NCBI GenBank assembly: GCA_963965975.1
Contig: OZ014423.1
Location: forward strand, 310,001-374,000
Source: Xestospongia bergquistia
Lineage: Eukaryota; Porifera; Demospongiae; Haplosclerida; Petrosiidae
Length of the DNA: 64,000 nucleotides
Direction: 5' to 3'
The position numbers and the translations under genes were made by a program. The notes beneath the pieces were generated by a model. That model saw only the letters and a program-made list of their open reading frames with translations. It had not been told where the DNA came from and searched no databases. How positions within the stretch are numbered: the stretch's first letter is position 1; each line of letters starts with the position of its first letter. Below are positions 32,777-45,211 of this stretch, piece after piece.

Positions 32777-34337
32777 TTAAAGAATCGTTTCAGATTCTTG
32801 TTCAGGACAAGCCACTACAAAATTAATAACTAACTAATAACTAGATATTACATCATTATTACCTATTGTGGGATCAGCAGTCGGAGTTAAAGGAGTGTGA
32901 TAAGTGGAAGGAGGAGGAGAACCAGCTAATAGGTCAATTTGAGGGACGGATCCATTTGAGGGTAAATGAGTGAGTTCAGTATTTTCATCACCAAGTTGTA
33001 TAAGAGGAGGAATAGCTACGGAATCTGTTACACCCACTGAGTTAATTAATATCATTAACAACAATAGTCTACCTGGTATTGATGTCAAGTGATTAGTTTT
33101 TTCTTCATTATCAATATTGCTATTAGTATGTAATTCCTTTAATTGATCACGTAAAATTTGAACCTCTTTTTCTAACGAGTGTATTAAGTGATATGATGAT
33201 GATAACTCATCTTTAAGTGGCTAATAAGATGATATAATAAACCAACAAATTTTAACCCTTTTCTACCTCCAATCTCTGTAAAAGAGTTTTATACAACTGT
33301 TCTATTGCAGCTGAATGCATTGTTTCTCTTGATTCTGATAACAAGTTAGTTCTAAAATATAATATAATATTAATGATGTAACTTAATAATACTAACTTTG
33401 TTTGTTCCATTATATCTTTAAATGTTTGAACTGATGATGGTATAGGAGCTATGGGAAGTCTTTGGTAAGGGACAGCTCCTGTTAATTGAAGATTAACTAC
33501 ATCAACATGGACAGGCTGGGGCTGACTATAAAGAACAATGTCTCAATCTATCCATGTTATTATTACTACAATCTATTTGTCCATCCATCCATCCACATAC
33601 CTTCCAATCCATTGATAAAAACAATAGTCTAAAGATAACAGACCAGTGTTATCAGTTGTATATTCATTAAATAAACAAAAAAGTAAATCTAAAAAGGGGA
33701 GGAGCAATGGGAGGAGTTACCCACAATAATCATTATACCTTTTCCTGGAGCATGAGGTAGACCTGTCATGAGATGGCGATGAATTCTTCTCTCATATAAA
33801 GATAATCTTGATGAAGTATTACAACGATATACGAACCAACCCACAATAGACTAACAGGAAAATAAAAATGTTATTTATTATAACAGGAGTTACCTCAGAT
33901 TTATGTTCTAATAATTTATCTAACTTGTCAAAATCTACATCTCCAATATTATAAGTGAAACTGAAAATTAATTAATTAACTAATTATTAATTATTGTTAT
34001 TAAAAACATACCTCTGACGACTATCTACAATAACATGTTGCTGTATACCTGAAATCCATGGAAATAAGGTAATAAATAAAAATCATTACAAATCATTTCT
34101 AACATGTTCTTTTCTCTTCTCTGGTACCATGACATTCTGAATCTGTAATAGCAGCTACACTATGACGATGTGTTTCACCAAGAAAGAATCCAACCTTGTT
34201 AGAATAAACAGAGACTCAAAATTCATTGTAGGATGTAATTTTTAATTTATTATAGACCAACTTACAGTGTCACCTCGTTTATTTTTTAGTCGGAAGACAA
34301 GGGAAGACATTACAACACCTGCCAGGCTGACGGCCAT
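32777..34337 (-). CDS. ABRAXAS2: Abraxas/ABRO1-like MPN-minus scaffold
   Basis: Scaffold partner of the K63 deubiquitinase BRCC36 in BRCA1-A or BRISC complexes. Minus-strand exons give MAVSLAGVVMSSLVFRLKNK, then GDTVGFFLGETHRHSVAAITDSE (family GFLLGE...ISDSQ), FSYNIGDVDFDKLDKLLEH, VGWFVYRCNTSSRLSLYERRIHRHL (family VIGWYRFRR...YREQVLHK), and DLLFCLFNEYTTDNTGLLSLDY. The JAMM metal-binding motif is absent, as expected for the pseudo-enzyme. A coiled coil follows (PLKDELSSSYHLIHSLEKEVQIL). The tail is Ser/Pro-rich and ends EQESETIL. I see no pSPxF motif of BRCA1-A Abraxas at the end, which favours the BRISC type (ABRO1), but one ancestral gene is likely. Start codon only 57 bp from EXOC4. Confidence 0.8.
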
Positions 34338-34394
34338 TTTAATACTCTAATTTAGCGAATATCTGAAAATAATATTTCCGTTTTGATAAGCAAA
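34338..34394. promoter_or_regulatory. 57-bp bidirectional promoter, Abraxas/EXOC4
   Basis: The shortest divergent gap in the window. It contains TTAGCGAATATC and ATATTTCCGTTTTG; the TTTCCGT word again resembles the shared promoter element. 5' UTRs must be very short or overlap. Confidence 0.5.
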
Positions 34395-35476
34395 ATGGCT
34401 TATTACAGCAGCTTTTCCACCAGTAGTTTCAATACAGGAGGCAATTACTCTGGAAATAGAAGTCAGGTAATGAAGGAAATATCTTTGCTCTTGTATATTG
34501 GTTATTACAGGGCTCTCTACTTCAAGTGGTTATCAGGAAATTGGTGGATAGGTAAGTCTGTACACTAATATGTATGTACTTACATCAACTGATAATATCT
34601 TTTATTGTTAGTATTGATGATGAGGAACGTAAACAACATTATGAAGAGATCAAAAATGATCTGAACATTGCAGAAGACAACATGGATAGTCTTGTAAGCG
34701 GTAAGTTAAACCCCTGTAATGTAAAGTTATATTATACACATGGTGCACTTTATATAGTTAAATGTATTTCCTTTTAATTATTAGTTACATTTAATGATTG
34801 TCATTACATTGTGAGAATAATGTTCATCAATTCAATATACATTAACTTTAATAAAATATATATAATATTATACATGCTATCAATTCAACATTCATTTCAT
34901 ACTACAAGTACTTATTGTATGTGTCAATGCTATGACATTTAGATCATCAAAGCAAACTACAGAGCACTCTGGACACATTTGGGAAGATAGATGCAACAAT
35001 TAAAGGTATTAATAATGTTATATCTACAAATGTGATATAGTTTTCATTAGAATCACAAATGAAAGTTCGTATGTTGAGAGAGAATCTTCAAATATCAAAA
35101 AGTCAACTACATTGCAAAAGAGAGGCCTTAAAACGATTGTGGTTTGATGAAGTCAAATATAAAAAAATGTTGAAACTCGTTGATCAAGTGTAAGTATGGG
35201 TGTGGTCATTTTAAAACTGACTCCACCCCTTCATTATAGCGATCATATGAAGCATGTTCCTGAAAAATTACAAGAGTTCAGAGCAGAAAAAAAGTACTAT
35301 GAAGCAACGGAGCTTCTCAATAATTCTGGTAACCATAGCAACTAGATATGTGATATGATATAATATACTACAGTTAGTATTTTGGAAGGTGAGTTGTCAA
35401 AAATTGATGCACTTCGTGAGCTACGTAGTGAAATGAAACAATTAAAAGATGTAAGACAATATTTAATAATAATAAC

Positions 35477-35519
<43 letters not shown>

Positions 35520-36450
35520 TTAAAATGATTAATTGTGTGTAGAGTTTTCATGATGAGCTCATAAATGAGCTTCAATATCAGTTATATGCAAAGGCAACAG
35601 GCTCCACCTACAAATTATCACCATCAGGTCTTCCAACTCGTTTTCATTGTCAGTTTTAATTACATGTAGTACATGTATTTATTTATTCTGTTATAGCTCG
35701 TAGTCCTTTTGATAGATCATCACCATTACCAACTAAGAAATCAAGTTAGTCTCCTTTTTCATTAATAATAACTTATATTGTCTTTCTTTGAGAAGTAGGA
35801 AAGCATGGCTGTGCATCACCATGTGAGTCACTCTAATTAGATCAGATGATAGTCATATGTGTGTCACATGATTTAGTATCTGGAAGGCTAGAACAGGCAC
35901 CTGTTCAAACTCCACCCCTTCTAATTGAGGGCGAGGTAAAATTTTGCATTTTAATTAATTGTTGATAATATTCATAGATCCAACATGATCAAGCACCAAA
36001 GGATACCAATAATATAGCAGCATCTTACCTTGGAAGTCTTGTAGAGGCATTATCAATGTTAGGGAAAGTCCCTGATATGTTAGATGTAAGGAATGATGAC
36101 ATCATATATATTATGTACTATAATTAGGCTGTTCAACGACGAATGATACAAGAACTGGTCCTGATTGTTGAAAAGACATCAATCAGAATAACTCAACTGT
36201 ATGTAGTTGTTTTACAGAGATATCCAAACTTTTACTGAGACTTTTGTTACTATGCAGAGCTAAAGAAAAAGGTGTGTCTCCATCAATGGAGCCATCAGCC
36301 AAGTGTACTAATTCTAAATATCTTCAAACACTTTTGGACATGTGTTTCTTACAATTTGAAGATGTTGTAGCTGCTCACTCTGTTTTATTGAATCACCTTC
36401 AAAAAACTAAAATGACTTATAAAGGTAAAAAATGTGACTCGATACTATTA

Positions 36451-36486
<36 letters not shown>

Positions 36487-39400
36487 AAGGTAATTATGAA
36501 CTTTATGAAGAAGCTGATGTGTGGACAGCTATTCAACAAGTGGTAAGTGAAACATTTATTCACATAGACTCCACCTACTTATTAGCTTCGAGAAATGTTG
36601 GAAATATATTTATCAGTAGATGAAGAAAAACCACAAACTACAATGTCAGCTTTTGCACCTTTTACCATTGCTGGGTAAGTAGTCTGGTAAATATAATTAA
36701 TATAATTATAATTGTTTTATTATAGTCATGAGTTCATGTTTATAAGACGGAGGGTTCCTGCTAAAGCTAGGAAACAACCACTTTTCCGTTTTGATAATTC
36801 TCGCCACGCCCTCAGTGTGAGTTCATACATGAAGGAACAGCGAGATAAGGAACTAGCATCTCAAGTACAGGTGAGAAGATGACCACACCCATTTGTATTA
36901 TATTTGAAATGCAGAGTGGAAAAGTGTCTGCTAAAATTGAACATCATTTTGAAGAAAATCAACCTTCTATATCACAGCATATGGTATGTCGTCCATCAAC
37001 TCGTAATATTACAGGTATGTATGGATGTATAGACAAATAGATTAGCATTAATAAATATTTAATCATTTAGTTATGTACTCTCCTGTGAGAGAGTTCATTC
37101 TTAAAATTGAAGATGCATTGCAATTGCAAGCAAAGTAAGACCACACCCATATTTTGTGACCACACCCACCACTCCAATCCTTATAGCACTCACTGTGATT
37201 TATACATATTTTTACAAGACTTTGTGGAGCAGCGATTTATTGATGCTATTCATTTGGAATACCAAGAGAAACTTGATAATGCACTGAAACGTATGACATA
37301 ATATGGGGGTGTGGTTTATAGATTACATATGCTTCGTATTTTTAATAGCTGAAGCAAGAGAAGCAATAACTCTTGACTCTAAAGTTTTGCGTGGAACAAG
37401 TAAACCAGCACTTTTAACAGTGAGTGTACACAATGAGATGGCCTATACTATATTTGTTTTTAGAGTTGTTTAACCCTGTATCAAACTATGGAAGAACTCC
37501 GCAGTTTAATGATTGATATGCCAATGTATTCAGCTAGTTTCCTTACAACTATGGCTGAGTTGTTACAGACATATATAGATACCACTCAGACAATGTTTAA
37601 AGGTGACATATCTGAATAGCTTGTTCTTTATAATTCCATTCTTGTATAGAGATTACCTCTGTTTCTAGTGGACCTTCTGTTACTGGTAATGAGAAATTAG
37701 CTTCTCAAAAGGTTTCTGTGGTGAGTGCTAGATGGGCTCGGGATGAAGGGATTGCCCGACTTGTTACAAACTTTCCTTCGTGGCAATCTTTACACAAGAA
37801 GAAAAACAAAGATGAAAGTCCTGGGTTAGGAAAGGATAGCATTCATACTAAAGTGAGAATTATTTATATTAATATTATTAATATTTATTGTATTTAAGGA
37901 GTCTGAGAACCTTCTCTCATCCTTGGGCTCTGAAATAAAACATCGCTCTGATATCCTACAAGATCATGACAGCTTTAAATTACTGAGTGTACTCCATGAG
38001 AGCACAGTATGAGTTACATCACAATAATTTCATTTGACATTTTTTTAGGAATGGTTGGCTGGAAAACTTAAAGAAATGACAGAGATAATGTCAAATGAAT
38101 GGACTGGAGAAGACACTGATGGAGGTGCTTTAAGTAGTAGAATTTTGAGTAGAAGACACTCAGAACAAGAACAAGAAGTAAAGAACATCTTTTCTCTCTT
38201 TATAACTACCACTTACCTCATAGGCTGCCCATGATAATGAACAACATACAGTTGAGCTTATCAGGTAAACATATTTTATATAATTTAATTGTCATTATTT
38301 TAAATAATTTAGTCAAATGTTTAAAAGTGTATATCAATTGAAGCTACTTTCACAATCTATTGTTATTGTTTTACACTTGGAATTACGTAGTCATTGTTTT
38401 TATCATCTCCTCCCAACGTTAAAACAAGTAATTAATATATTCATTACCTCTTATAATTAATGACATTATGATAGAGTAACTATGTGTGTGAACATGAAGT
38501 ATCAGATGCTGATGCCGGTGTCAAAGATTTAGGTGTTGATCTCAAAGCTTTGAAGATGGTTACAGCTGGTGTTCTAACAGGAGAAAAACAAATTTATCTC
38601 TTTGATGGACTGGGTCATTTAATAGCTGCTATATTTATCAGTAGTACTGCTTATTTGAAGAAAATCAACATCAATGGAGTAAAGAAAATGTTAGCCTTTT
38701 GTTCTAAAATGTATTAGTTTATTTATTTATATTTTTAGGTGTCGTAATATTCAACATATTCAGAGTTGTCTCTCAAAGATTACTTCAATACGAGAGAAAG
38801 ATTTAGACTTAGCACAGAAGTATTTTGCAATGTTATATGTCAACGAAGAGGTGAGGGAATGTAATTTGTAACATTAGTATACTGGTATATCAATGTACTG
38901 GTCTAGTAGTATACTGGTATATCAATGTACTGGTCTAGTAGTATACTGGTATATCAATGTACTGGTCTAGTAGTATACTGGTATATCAATGTACTGGTCT
39001 AGTAGTATACTGGTATATCAATGTACTGGTGTAGTAGTATACTGGTATATCAATGTACTGGTCTAGTAGTATACTGGTATATCAATGTACTGGTGTAGTA
39101 GTATACTGGTATATCAATGTACTGGTGTAGTAGTATACTGGTATATCAATGTACTGGTGTAGTAGTATACTGGTATATCAATGTACTGGTCTAGTAGTAT
39201 ACTGGTATATCAATGTACTGGTCTAGTATACTGGTATGCTGGTGAACTGGTGACATTAGTACATTAGTACATTCATATACTAGTACATTAGTATGTAGTC
39301 AAAAATGTCTAAGTACATGCATTCACATTTGATAAACATTCTTTTTGTCAAAGGAATTTCTCAAGTTAGTTATGGAGCAAGGTAAAGTCTTTACAGAATT

Positions 39401-39515
39401 GGACTATGCTAATGCTCTTTCTCTCTTGTCGCGATCACAAGCTCAAACCAATCCAGTTCGTCTGGACAATAATATTAAAAAACTTGAACAAATGTTTGCT
39501 GATGATGCCTGCTAA
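34395..39515 (+). CDS. EXOC4: Exocyst complex component 4 (Sec8)
   Basis: Subunit of the octameric exocyst, which tethers secretory vesicles to the plasma membrane. Some two dozen exons encode close to 950 residues. The N-terminal Sec8 domain shows EERKQHYEEIKNDLNIAEDN, then KYYEATELLNNS, SILEGELSKIDALRELRSEM and FHDELINELQYQLY, closely parallel to animal Sec8. Mid-region features include EFMFIRRRVPAK and MVCRPSTRNITVMYSPVREF (family CKPSPRNI..IYHPL). The C-terminal half has LYIFLQDFVEQRF and LMIDMPMYSASFLTTMAELL. It ends EQMFADDAC. Introns contain an (AAT)n run (35465-35522), a CT tract at a 3' splice site (36453-36486) and a 32-bp minisatellite (38876-39232). Confidence 0.92.
36453..36488 (+). 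repeat. (CT)n tract at a 3' splice site
   Basis: CT repeat, then TTTCTCAAG and the exon GTAATTATGAACTTTATG of EXOC4. It is short but fits the pattern of sense-strand CT arrays used as polypyrimidine tracts. Confidence 0.85.
38876..39232. repeat. 32-bp minisatellite, about 11 copies, intronic
   Basis: The unit contains TATACTGGTATATCAATGTA and CTGGTCTAGTAG, with period 32. A CTCTAG/GTGTAG variant alternates between copies. It lies in an EXOC4 intron. Confidence 0.9.
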
Positions 39516-40259
39516 AGTTGGTTTATCAAAATAAGTGTGTGTAGCTTTTTAATCATGTGTGATTCTTTAAAGATGATGTATTAACACCAGCCACACCTGT
39601 TCATTATATTTCCATCTTGGCCCATACACAATATGGTGACTGCAGCAATATAACATGACTGATGTTTTTGTCACATGACTTAGCACATACACAATATGAT
39701 CACTATAGCAATATAACGTGACTGATGTTTTTGTCACATGACTTAGCACATACACAATATGATCACTATAGCAATATAACGTGACTGATGTTTTTGTCAC
39801 ATGACTTAGCACATACACAATATGATCACTATAGCAATATAACATGACTAATGTTTTTGTCACATGACTTAGCACATACACGATATGGTGACTGCAGCAC
39901 TATAACATGACTGATGTTTTTGTCACATGACTTAGCACATACACAACATGGTGACTACAGCCATATGTGGCTAATGTTTTTGTCACATGATATAGTTGTT
40001 GGTTAGCAACTCTAATTATCAAATAGTAAGACAGACAACCACCTAATAGTCATGGGGCCACACAGGTGTGTATGTGAGTGTGTAACATTCTGTAGTAATT
40101 GATCTGGAGATAGAGTGGATTTCCCTATACAGTACTTAATTATTACATTAATTAATTTATATATTTTTAAAGTATTTTCTATTGACTTCAAAGTCATAAG
40201 AATTAACAGATATAAAAATTTGATAAATACTTGCAATGTATGACTGGAGTTAAAAGAAA
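39516..40259. repeat. Intergenic 63-bp minisatellite (about 6 copies) and flanks
   Basis: Between the convergent EXOC4 and SLC25 genes. From about 39600 to 39985, a 63-bp unit containing CTGATGTTTTTGTCACATGA and CACAATATGATCACTATAG repeats. An open minus frame across it is due to the unit being a multiple of three. The rest (39990-40259) is AT-rich with no gene seen. Confidence 0.85.
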
Positions 40260-41324
40260 TTAATTAGAAAACAATTTTTCAAGTTCTTCATTTATGACAT
40301 AAAATACAGACATCATACTGGGTACAGCTATTAAGCGAGGGAGCAAACCTTTCATTAGATTACGAGCCCCCTCCTGACGAACAATGTTTACAAAGATTTG
40401 AGAAAAACTTTTATATTCAGCATCTAAACAAGAGAAAATATCATACTATTATAGGAATGTTTATGTATTATAACTTACTAAGTTCTTGTCCTTGCATTCT
40501 TGTTTTAATTACATCTAATGGACAGGATATAATACATGATATACAACCAGCTGGTAGTCCCAAAGCGACTCGTTTAAATGCTTGAGGTTCATGTCCAGTG
40601 ATGTTTGTGTATTGCTCAACAAAATATCCTCTTGAAGTGAAAAAAATTATGTTGAACATCATGTCTCTGTAAAGTGTTGCAGTCCATCCCTTGTAGAGAC
40701 CTTTAAAACCCGATGTAGTTATAACTTTAAAAAAACCTTGTTTCTGGACTTGAGCTAAAACCATAACTCTTTCTGATGGACATCCTAGTGTTAATAATAT
40801 TATTATAATTATGTTAAATTAAATTACTTGCCAACAATAAATGTTGCTGCTCCAGCTGCTGCTCCCGCTATGATTGATTTAGTGTATTTCAAGTTGTTAT
40901 ATCTATTTTCAATGTATCGTCCTACAATGATCCAGGCTTGCATCTTCATAGCTTTCTCCGGCATGATGCCAATCATACGAGGAATTAGACCTTAGGTTCA
41001 GTATAATATTATGTATTACAAAGTTATTAATTTTATTAACTCACCATTGTATAGAAATGTAGGTTGATTCGCTACTTGTCCAGCAAATCGCCTTATACTA
41101 AAGTTGTGTCCATAATACATCATTTGAGATTTTAGCGTGTATAAAGGATGGTGTATAAGATGGGCCAGACACGCTGCAGTTCCACTAACTCCAAATTCTT
41201 TTACAGTGGATACCATCGTAGATGTTATTACTGTGGAGTTTAATAGCGGCGGAGACTGACGGAATTTTGATTGGGTCGCTGCGACTGGTAGTGTCGTCGT
41301 TGTTGAGCTAATATTCTTACTCAT
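40260..41324 (-). CDS. Mitochondrial carrier (SLC25) family protein
   Basis: Inner-membrane solute carrier with three tandem repeats of two helices each. The best-kept signature is the third, CPLDVIKTRMQGQEL (PxD/ExxK/RxQ). The first two are degenerate: HHPLYTLKSQMMYYG and CPSERVMVLAQVQKQG. Other family features are GLYKGWTATLYRDMMFNIIFF and NLMKGLLPRLIAVPSMM. The GLIPRMIGIMPEKAMKM block after repeat 1 recalls the TPEKAIKL block of glutamate and aspartate/glutamate carriers, but I do not assign a substrate. The N-terminus (SSTTTTLPVAATQSK) is longer and polar. Length about 300 residues, normal for the family. At least four exons; divergent from FAM136A (195 bp). Confidence 0.85.
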
Positions 41325-41519
41325 ATTTTTGTAGTTCTAAATTCATTCCATTTAGTAGTAGAATCTATTGAAGTGGTTGTTCTGTTGTATAGGCAACTGC
41401 CATATCAAAGAAGAATGATGCGATTTCCTGGAAGTACCAAGTTAGCGAAAATTATATACTATTAGCTTCGCAGCCAGGGACACACCTCCATTATATCATA
41501 CCCACGTGTACTAGGGAAA
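41325..41519. promoter_or_regulatory. Bidirectional promoter SLC25/FAM136A
   Basis: 195 bp between divergent start codons of two predicted mitochondrial genes. It contains CCCACGTGTAC (E-box CACGTG) close to the FAM136A start and TTAGCGAAAATTATATA. Function inferred from position. Confidence 0.45.
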
Positions 41520-42101
41520 ATGGCTGCTGAACAGAAGATTTCTGCTGTTCTTGAAAAAGAACTAGACGCTTTGGACAAAGATTGTATTCGACCTTTGCAA
41601 GTGAGTTCTAAATAGAACTATGATAAACATTCAAATTCGAAAAAAAGATTTTAACGTTTAGGTTAGAGCTTTTCAGTGTTGTTCTAAATGTTGTGAGAAC
41701 AAGAACAGCTCACAAGCAGTTTTGCAGAGCTGTCTTCAAAACTGTATGAGACCAGTAACAGAGACAGAGGACAGACTAAAACAAGAGGTAGAAAGCATAC
41801 AGGTGTGTATTAAAATATCTGTTCCCATTCCAGTCTGGGAATGTGGCTAAACTAAACACATATGAATGTATGTTATGTCATATTATTAAAGAATCTTTTA
41901 AACTAGGGACGTCTTACACGTTGTGCCCAACAATGTCAAGATAATATTATGGATACATTGACAACCAACCCTAGTCGAGAGGAGAGAGAAAAAGCAACAA
42001 AGCAATCTGAAGAGTGTTTATTAAAATGTGCAGATACACACATTCCTTTAATAACAAAGATGTTCAATAGAATGAGACAACAATTGGACACTTGCTCTTG
42101 A
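41520..42101 (+). CDS. FAM136A: FAM136A, mitochondrial CX3C protein
   Basis: Conserved small protein of the mitochondrial intermembrane space whose molecular role is poorly defined. Three exons give about 138 residues with four CX3C motifs in two pairs (CSKCC, CLQNC; CAQQC, CLLKC), the hallmark of FAM136A and reminiscent of small-Tim folds. The flanking LDKDCIRPLQVRAFQCC and TDRLKQEVESIQGRL-like spacing match the human protein (IRKMQGLMFRCSASCC; LEKFQDRLARC). It ends RQQLDTCS. Confidence 0.92.
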
Positions 42102-42206
42102 GGAATAGAAATAATTATTATAATGTAGTTTGCGAGTGGGTTGTTTTCTATTTAATGCCTATTCTTGTTTGTTACAACATGTTTAGTCAGGTGTGAAATT
42201 GTTTGT

Positions 42207-43418
42207 ATGGCCGAGGCTAAAGCTCTAGCGTTATTGAGTGAGCTGAAAAAGAGTAAGGAAGCTGACCCTTCTGTTATTAGTGGTAATTATGTAGTTGATC
42301 AACAACAGGTAGCTTCAATTTTTATGTAGATATTTTAAAAGACCTTATTATTCCGGATTCTACTTCTGATTCTTTGAAGGTGACTTTCTTGATCTCATGT
42401 CTTGTATACCATGTTCATACTCTACCTAATCCAAGATCCAATGATACACTTATTAACACATTACAACTGCTTGAAGCTCTTTTGTCAGAATCAGATATTG
42501 GATATAGAATCAATGATTTAAAAGCCTCAGCTAGAGTATTGGTGGGCTTCAGTTTATATATATTAATACTAATTATTGTTTATTGATTAATAGAATTGTT
42601 TGATGCTTGTGTTAGACAACAAGGAATTAGCAATGACAGAGCTTGAAAAGATCAAGTCTTGTTTGCAAGAAGAATTTGAGCCTGTTGTAAGTAATGACAT
42701 AATATTAATACTTAGTTTCTATTAATAACTATGTGTTAGGCCAGTATTGAATCTTTAGAAAAATTACTCGGTGAAATACCAATCAATGAAGAGTCAAGAC
42801 AAGTATTACAACAATTATACTCAGAATACATCAACGATATCTTTGAAATGGTGGATAATGTAGTGGTGAGGTTATGTCGAGTAAGTAATAGTATTTTCCT
42901 TAACATTGTTTCAGTGATATATGTAGACAAGTGAAGTTATCATTGAGCCACCTGAATCTGATTATGACGTCGTAGTTCTTGATGACTTATCAAATAATGG
43001 AGAAGATAATGATGTAGTGGTCTTAACTAATGATCAAGAGCCAGTTACTTTAACTGATCAACAGTCTACTTTAACTTGTGATGAACAGTCGACTTTGTAA
43101 GTTTAAACCAACTTTAGACAATCATTGTATTTTACCATAAGGTATGCATCAAAAAGAAAAGAACAAAATATATCTGTTGTTCCATCACCAAAGAAACTAA
43201 AACTAGATCGTAAAAGAAGAGTTTGGACTGAATCAAATGTCAAGTATTTAGTAAAAGGTGTCAATCAATTTGGAGAGGGAAATTGGACAAGTATTTTGAT
43301 GACATATGGTGCAGACTTACCTGCTAACACTAATGGTGTTGCTTTGAAGGACAAATGGCGAAACCTTATCAAGTACAATCATATTATCAAAGAAAAAGGT
43401 AATTGGATCGTGAGATAG
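42207..43418 (+). CDS. TRF-like telomere repeat-binding protein
   Basis: About six exons. The N-terminal region is all-helical (LINTLQLLEALLSESDIGYRINDLKASARVL and NKELAMTELEKIKSCLQEEF), consistent with a TRFH dimerisation domain. An acidic linker (DNDVVVLTNDQEP) and a basic SPKKLKLDRKRR segment follow. The C-terminal Myb/SANT domain reads VWTESNVKYLVKGVNQFGEGNW, then LKDKWRNLIKY. The LKDKWRN 'telobox' is the DNA-recognition helix of TRF1/TRF2 that contacts TTAGGG repeats. The protein ends eleven residues after the Myb domain, as in vertebrate TRFs. The TRFH assignment is inferred from helix pattern and position, not from residue identity. Exon 1 (start 42207) splices AGT G|gtaatt to AT ATT TTA, about 47 bp of intron. 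Confidence 0.85.
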
Positions 43419-43687
43419 AAAAAAAATTCCAATATTTATATTTCATTATATTGCCTTATAACTAGTTATATCTTAAATATATTTTTCACAGAAAAAATAT
43501 GCATATAAGAGAAAATATTTCATATAATGTCCTCATGTGTGTGTGTGTGTGTTAATATCATCAATTAGTTATATATAGGAGTTTCATTGTATAATACACA
43601 AATGATTGGCGTAAATAATAACAATATTGTAGGTCAGAATAAAAAGATACATATGTAATTAGAAGTAATCAAATCACACATCATACA

Positions 43688-44934
43688 CTACATATCCAAT
43701 AGAGAGTCCTCATTTTCAATTTCTAATGATCTAATGGAATTAGAGTGAGAACTATGAATAATTATTAATTAAATTAATAAGATAAACAACACAATTAGTT
43801 GATCATATTCATATATACACTCACATATCACAAAGTGCTGCATCTTGTGCTGTGAATTTAGTGTTAAGATCTGAGGACTCTGTTGATGGGTCCCATTTAT
43901 GAAGAACTTTACGCCATTTTCTAATTTGTCCTTGCCAAGAACGAGTACTACATTTTTTATATTTGTCTGGTGTCCATGGATGACCTCTAGCACGTTTCCA
44001 TCTGAGAATTGAAGTCATTTAAGAGCACATAACATATGTACTCACTTTGGTATATTTTGAATGTAGTTTTCATAACCCAGTGTATTCTTACCGTAATCAA
44101 GTTGCTTTTGACGTTGAGCTAACTTATGTGCATTAGTGACTACTTCTTCATTATCCTTACAATGCCATGGAGGACTAGATGAACTGTAGAAAGATATTTC
44201 ACATCACTGGCAACTTCATAGTTCACTCACCTATGAGAAAAACGTCCTCCAAACAGTCTCCTTTGCACACTTACACGTAATGGACGATCATTTTCTGGTG
44301 TACTGGTCTCCATACAACCCTCTAATTCTCCTCCACCTGTGTTAAATTCTGGTGTCTTCTTAATGGAATTTGAAGTAGGGCTCGTTAGTTCTCTGAAGGC
44401 ATGCTTCTTATTTGGGAGATCAATAGGTGAAAGACCAAAACGTTCACCACACTTTCTTTTCCCAACTTTTCCCGATCCTCTTGTGGCTGATGCATACGTG
44501 GAAGAAGGCTTTCTAAATACTCCAGAAAAGTTACGAGATGTGTTAGGTGTAGTTGAGGGGGAGTTAGGTTGTTGTATACTCATATTAGAGGTGGAGTCTT
44601 CCTCATCTACAAACGAGGCAAATGGAAGCTGGTCATGGGACGCCAGCTTGTCACTGGGGGTGGATTGTGGAGGTTGTTCATTTGGTGTGGATTGAATATC
44701 AGGAGTTGAGGCTATAGGAGTAGATGGTATTGATGATGCATTAAGTGCTTGCTTGATTTCAAGGGATTTGTTCCTACAGATGGAAAATTACAGAGAAAGA
44801 GAGATTAAAAATTTTTATTTTAAACATATATTTTCATACATTAGCTTTTCCAAAGCCTCTTGATTGCCTGATAGTTCGGCATCTGATATATCTATCCAGT
44901 CAATATGTTCAAACTTAAGCGCCCATTCGTCCAT
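43688..44934 (-). CDS. SLBP: Histone mRNA stem-loop-binding protein
   Basis: Binds the 3' stem-loop of replication-dependent histone mRNAs and directs their processing, export and translation during S phase. Minus-strand exons give a Ser/Thr/Pro-rich N-terminal half with several TP sites ([16 protein letters not shown]), which are potential CDK targets. The RNA-binding domain follows: RRQK-type [38 protein letters not shown], then [21 protein letters not shown]. It matches the human domain ([38 protein letters not shown]). The Thr in HPWTPDKY is the phospho-Thr of the TPNK motif. The tail ends ENEDSLLDM. The shared promoter with MMS19 has an E2F-like site, fitting cell-cycle control. Confidence 0.95.
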
Positions 44935-45211
44935 TTTTCCTGTTTGTGGATCTTGAAGAGACAAACGACCATAATAAAAGTAATTTTATTTATAAAAGAA
45001 TCTAAGATATGTTTGCTCTTAAAAGAGCTATAAAAGAAGAGGCAGTGACTGACAGAGCTCACCGGTTGTTGCTCCAAACAGAGCAGGAGACTCAGTAAAA
45101 ATGAAGTGAGAATAACATAAAAGTAGTTTTCGCGGGAATCCCGCCTTTCATTTGTACCCGCCTATATATGAGCATGCGCAGTTAGTAGGCCCACATGGTA
45201 CTTCTTTGAGC
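44935..45211. promoter_or_regulatory. Bidirectional promoter SLBP/MMS19 with E2F- and NRF1-like sites
   Basis: 277 bp between start codons. TTTTCGCGGGAA (45127-45138), followed by TCCCGCC, matches the E2F/DP consensus (TTTSGCGGGAA-like). GAGCATGCGCAG (45170-45181) matches the NRF1/alpha-Pal half-palindrome GCATGCGC, and a CTATATATG TATA-like word lies at 45162. The E2F site suits an S-phase gene such as SLBP. This is motif inference only. Confidence 0.65.

Noticed and set aside
39567..39881. Minus-strand repetitive frame with a 21-residue unit
   Set aside because: Produced by the 63-bp intergenic minisatellite; no splice or homology support.
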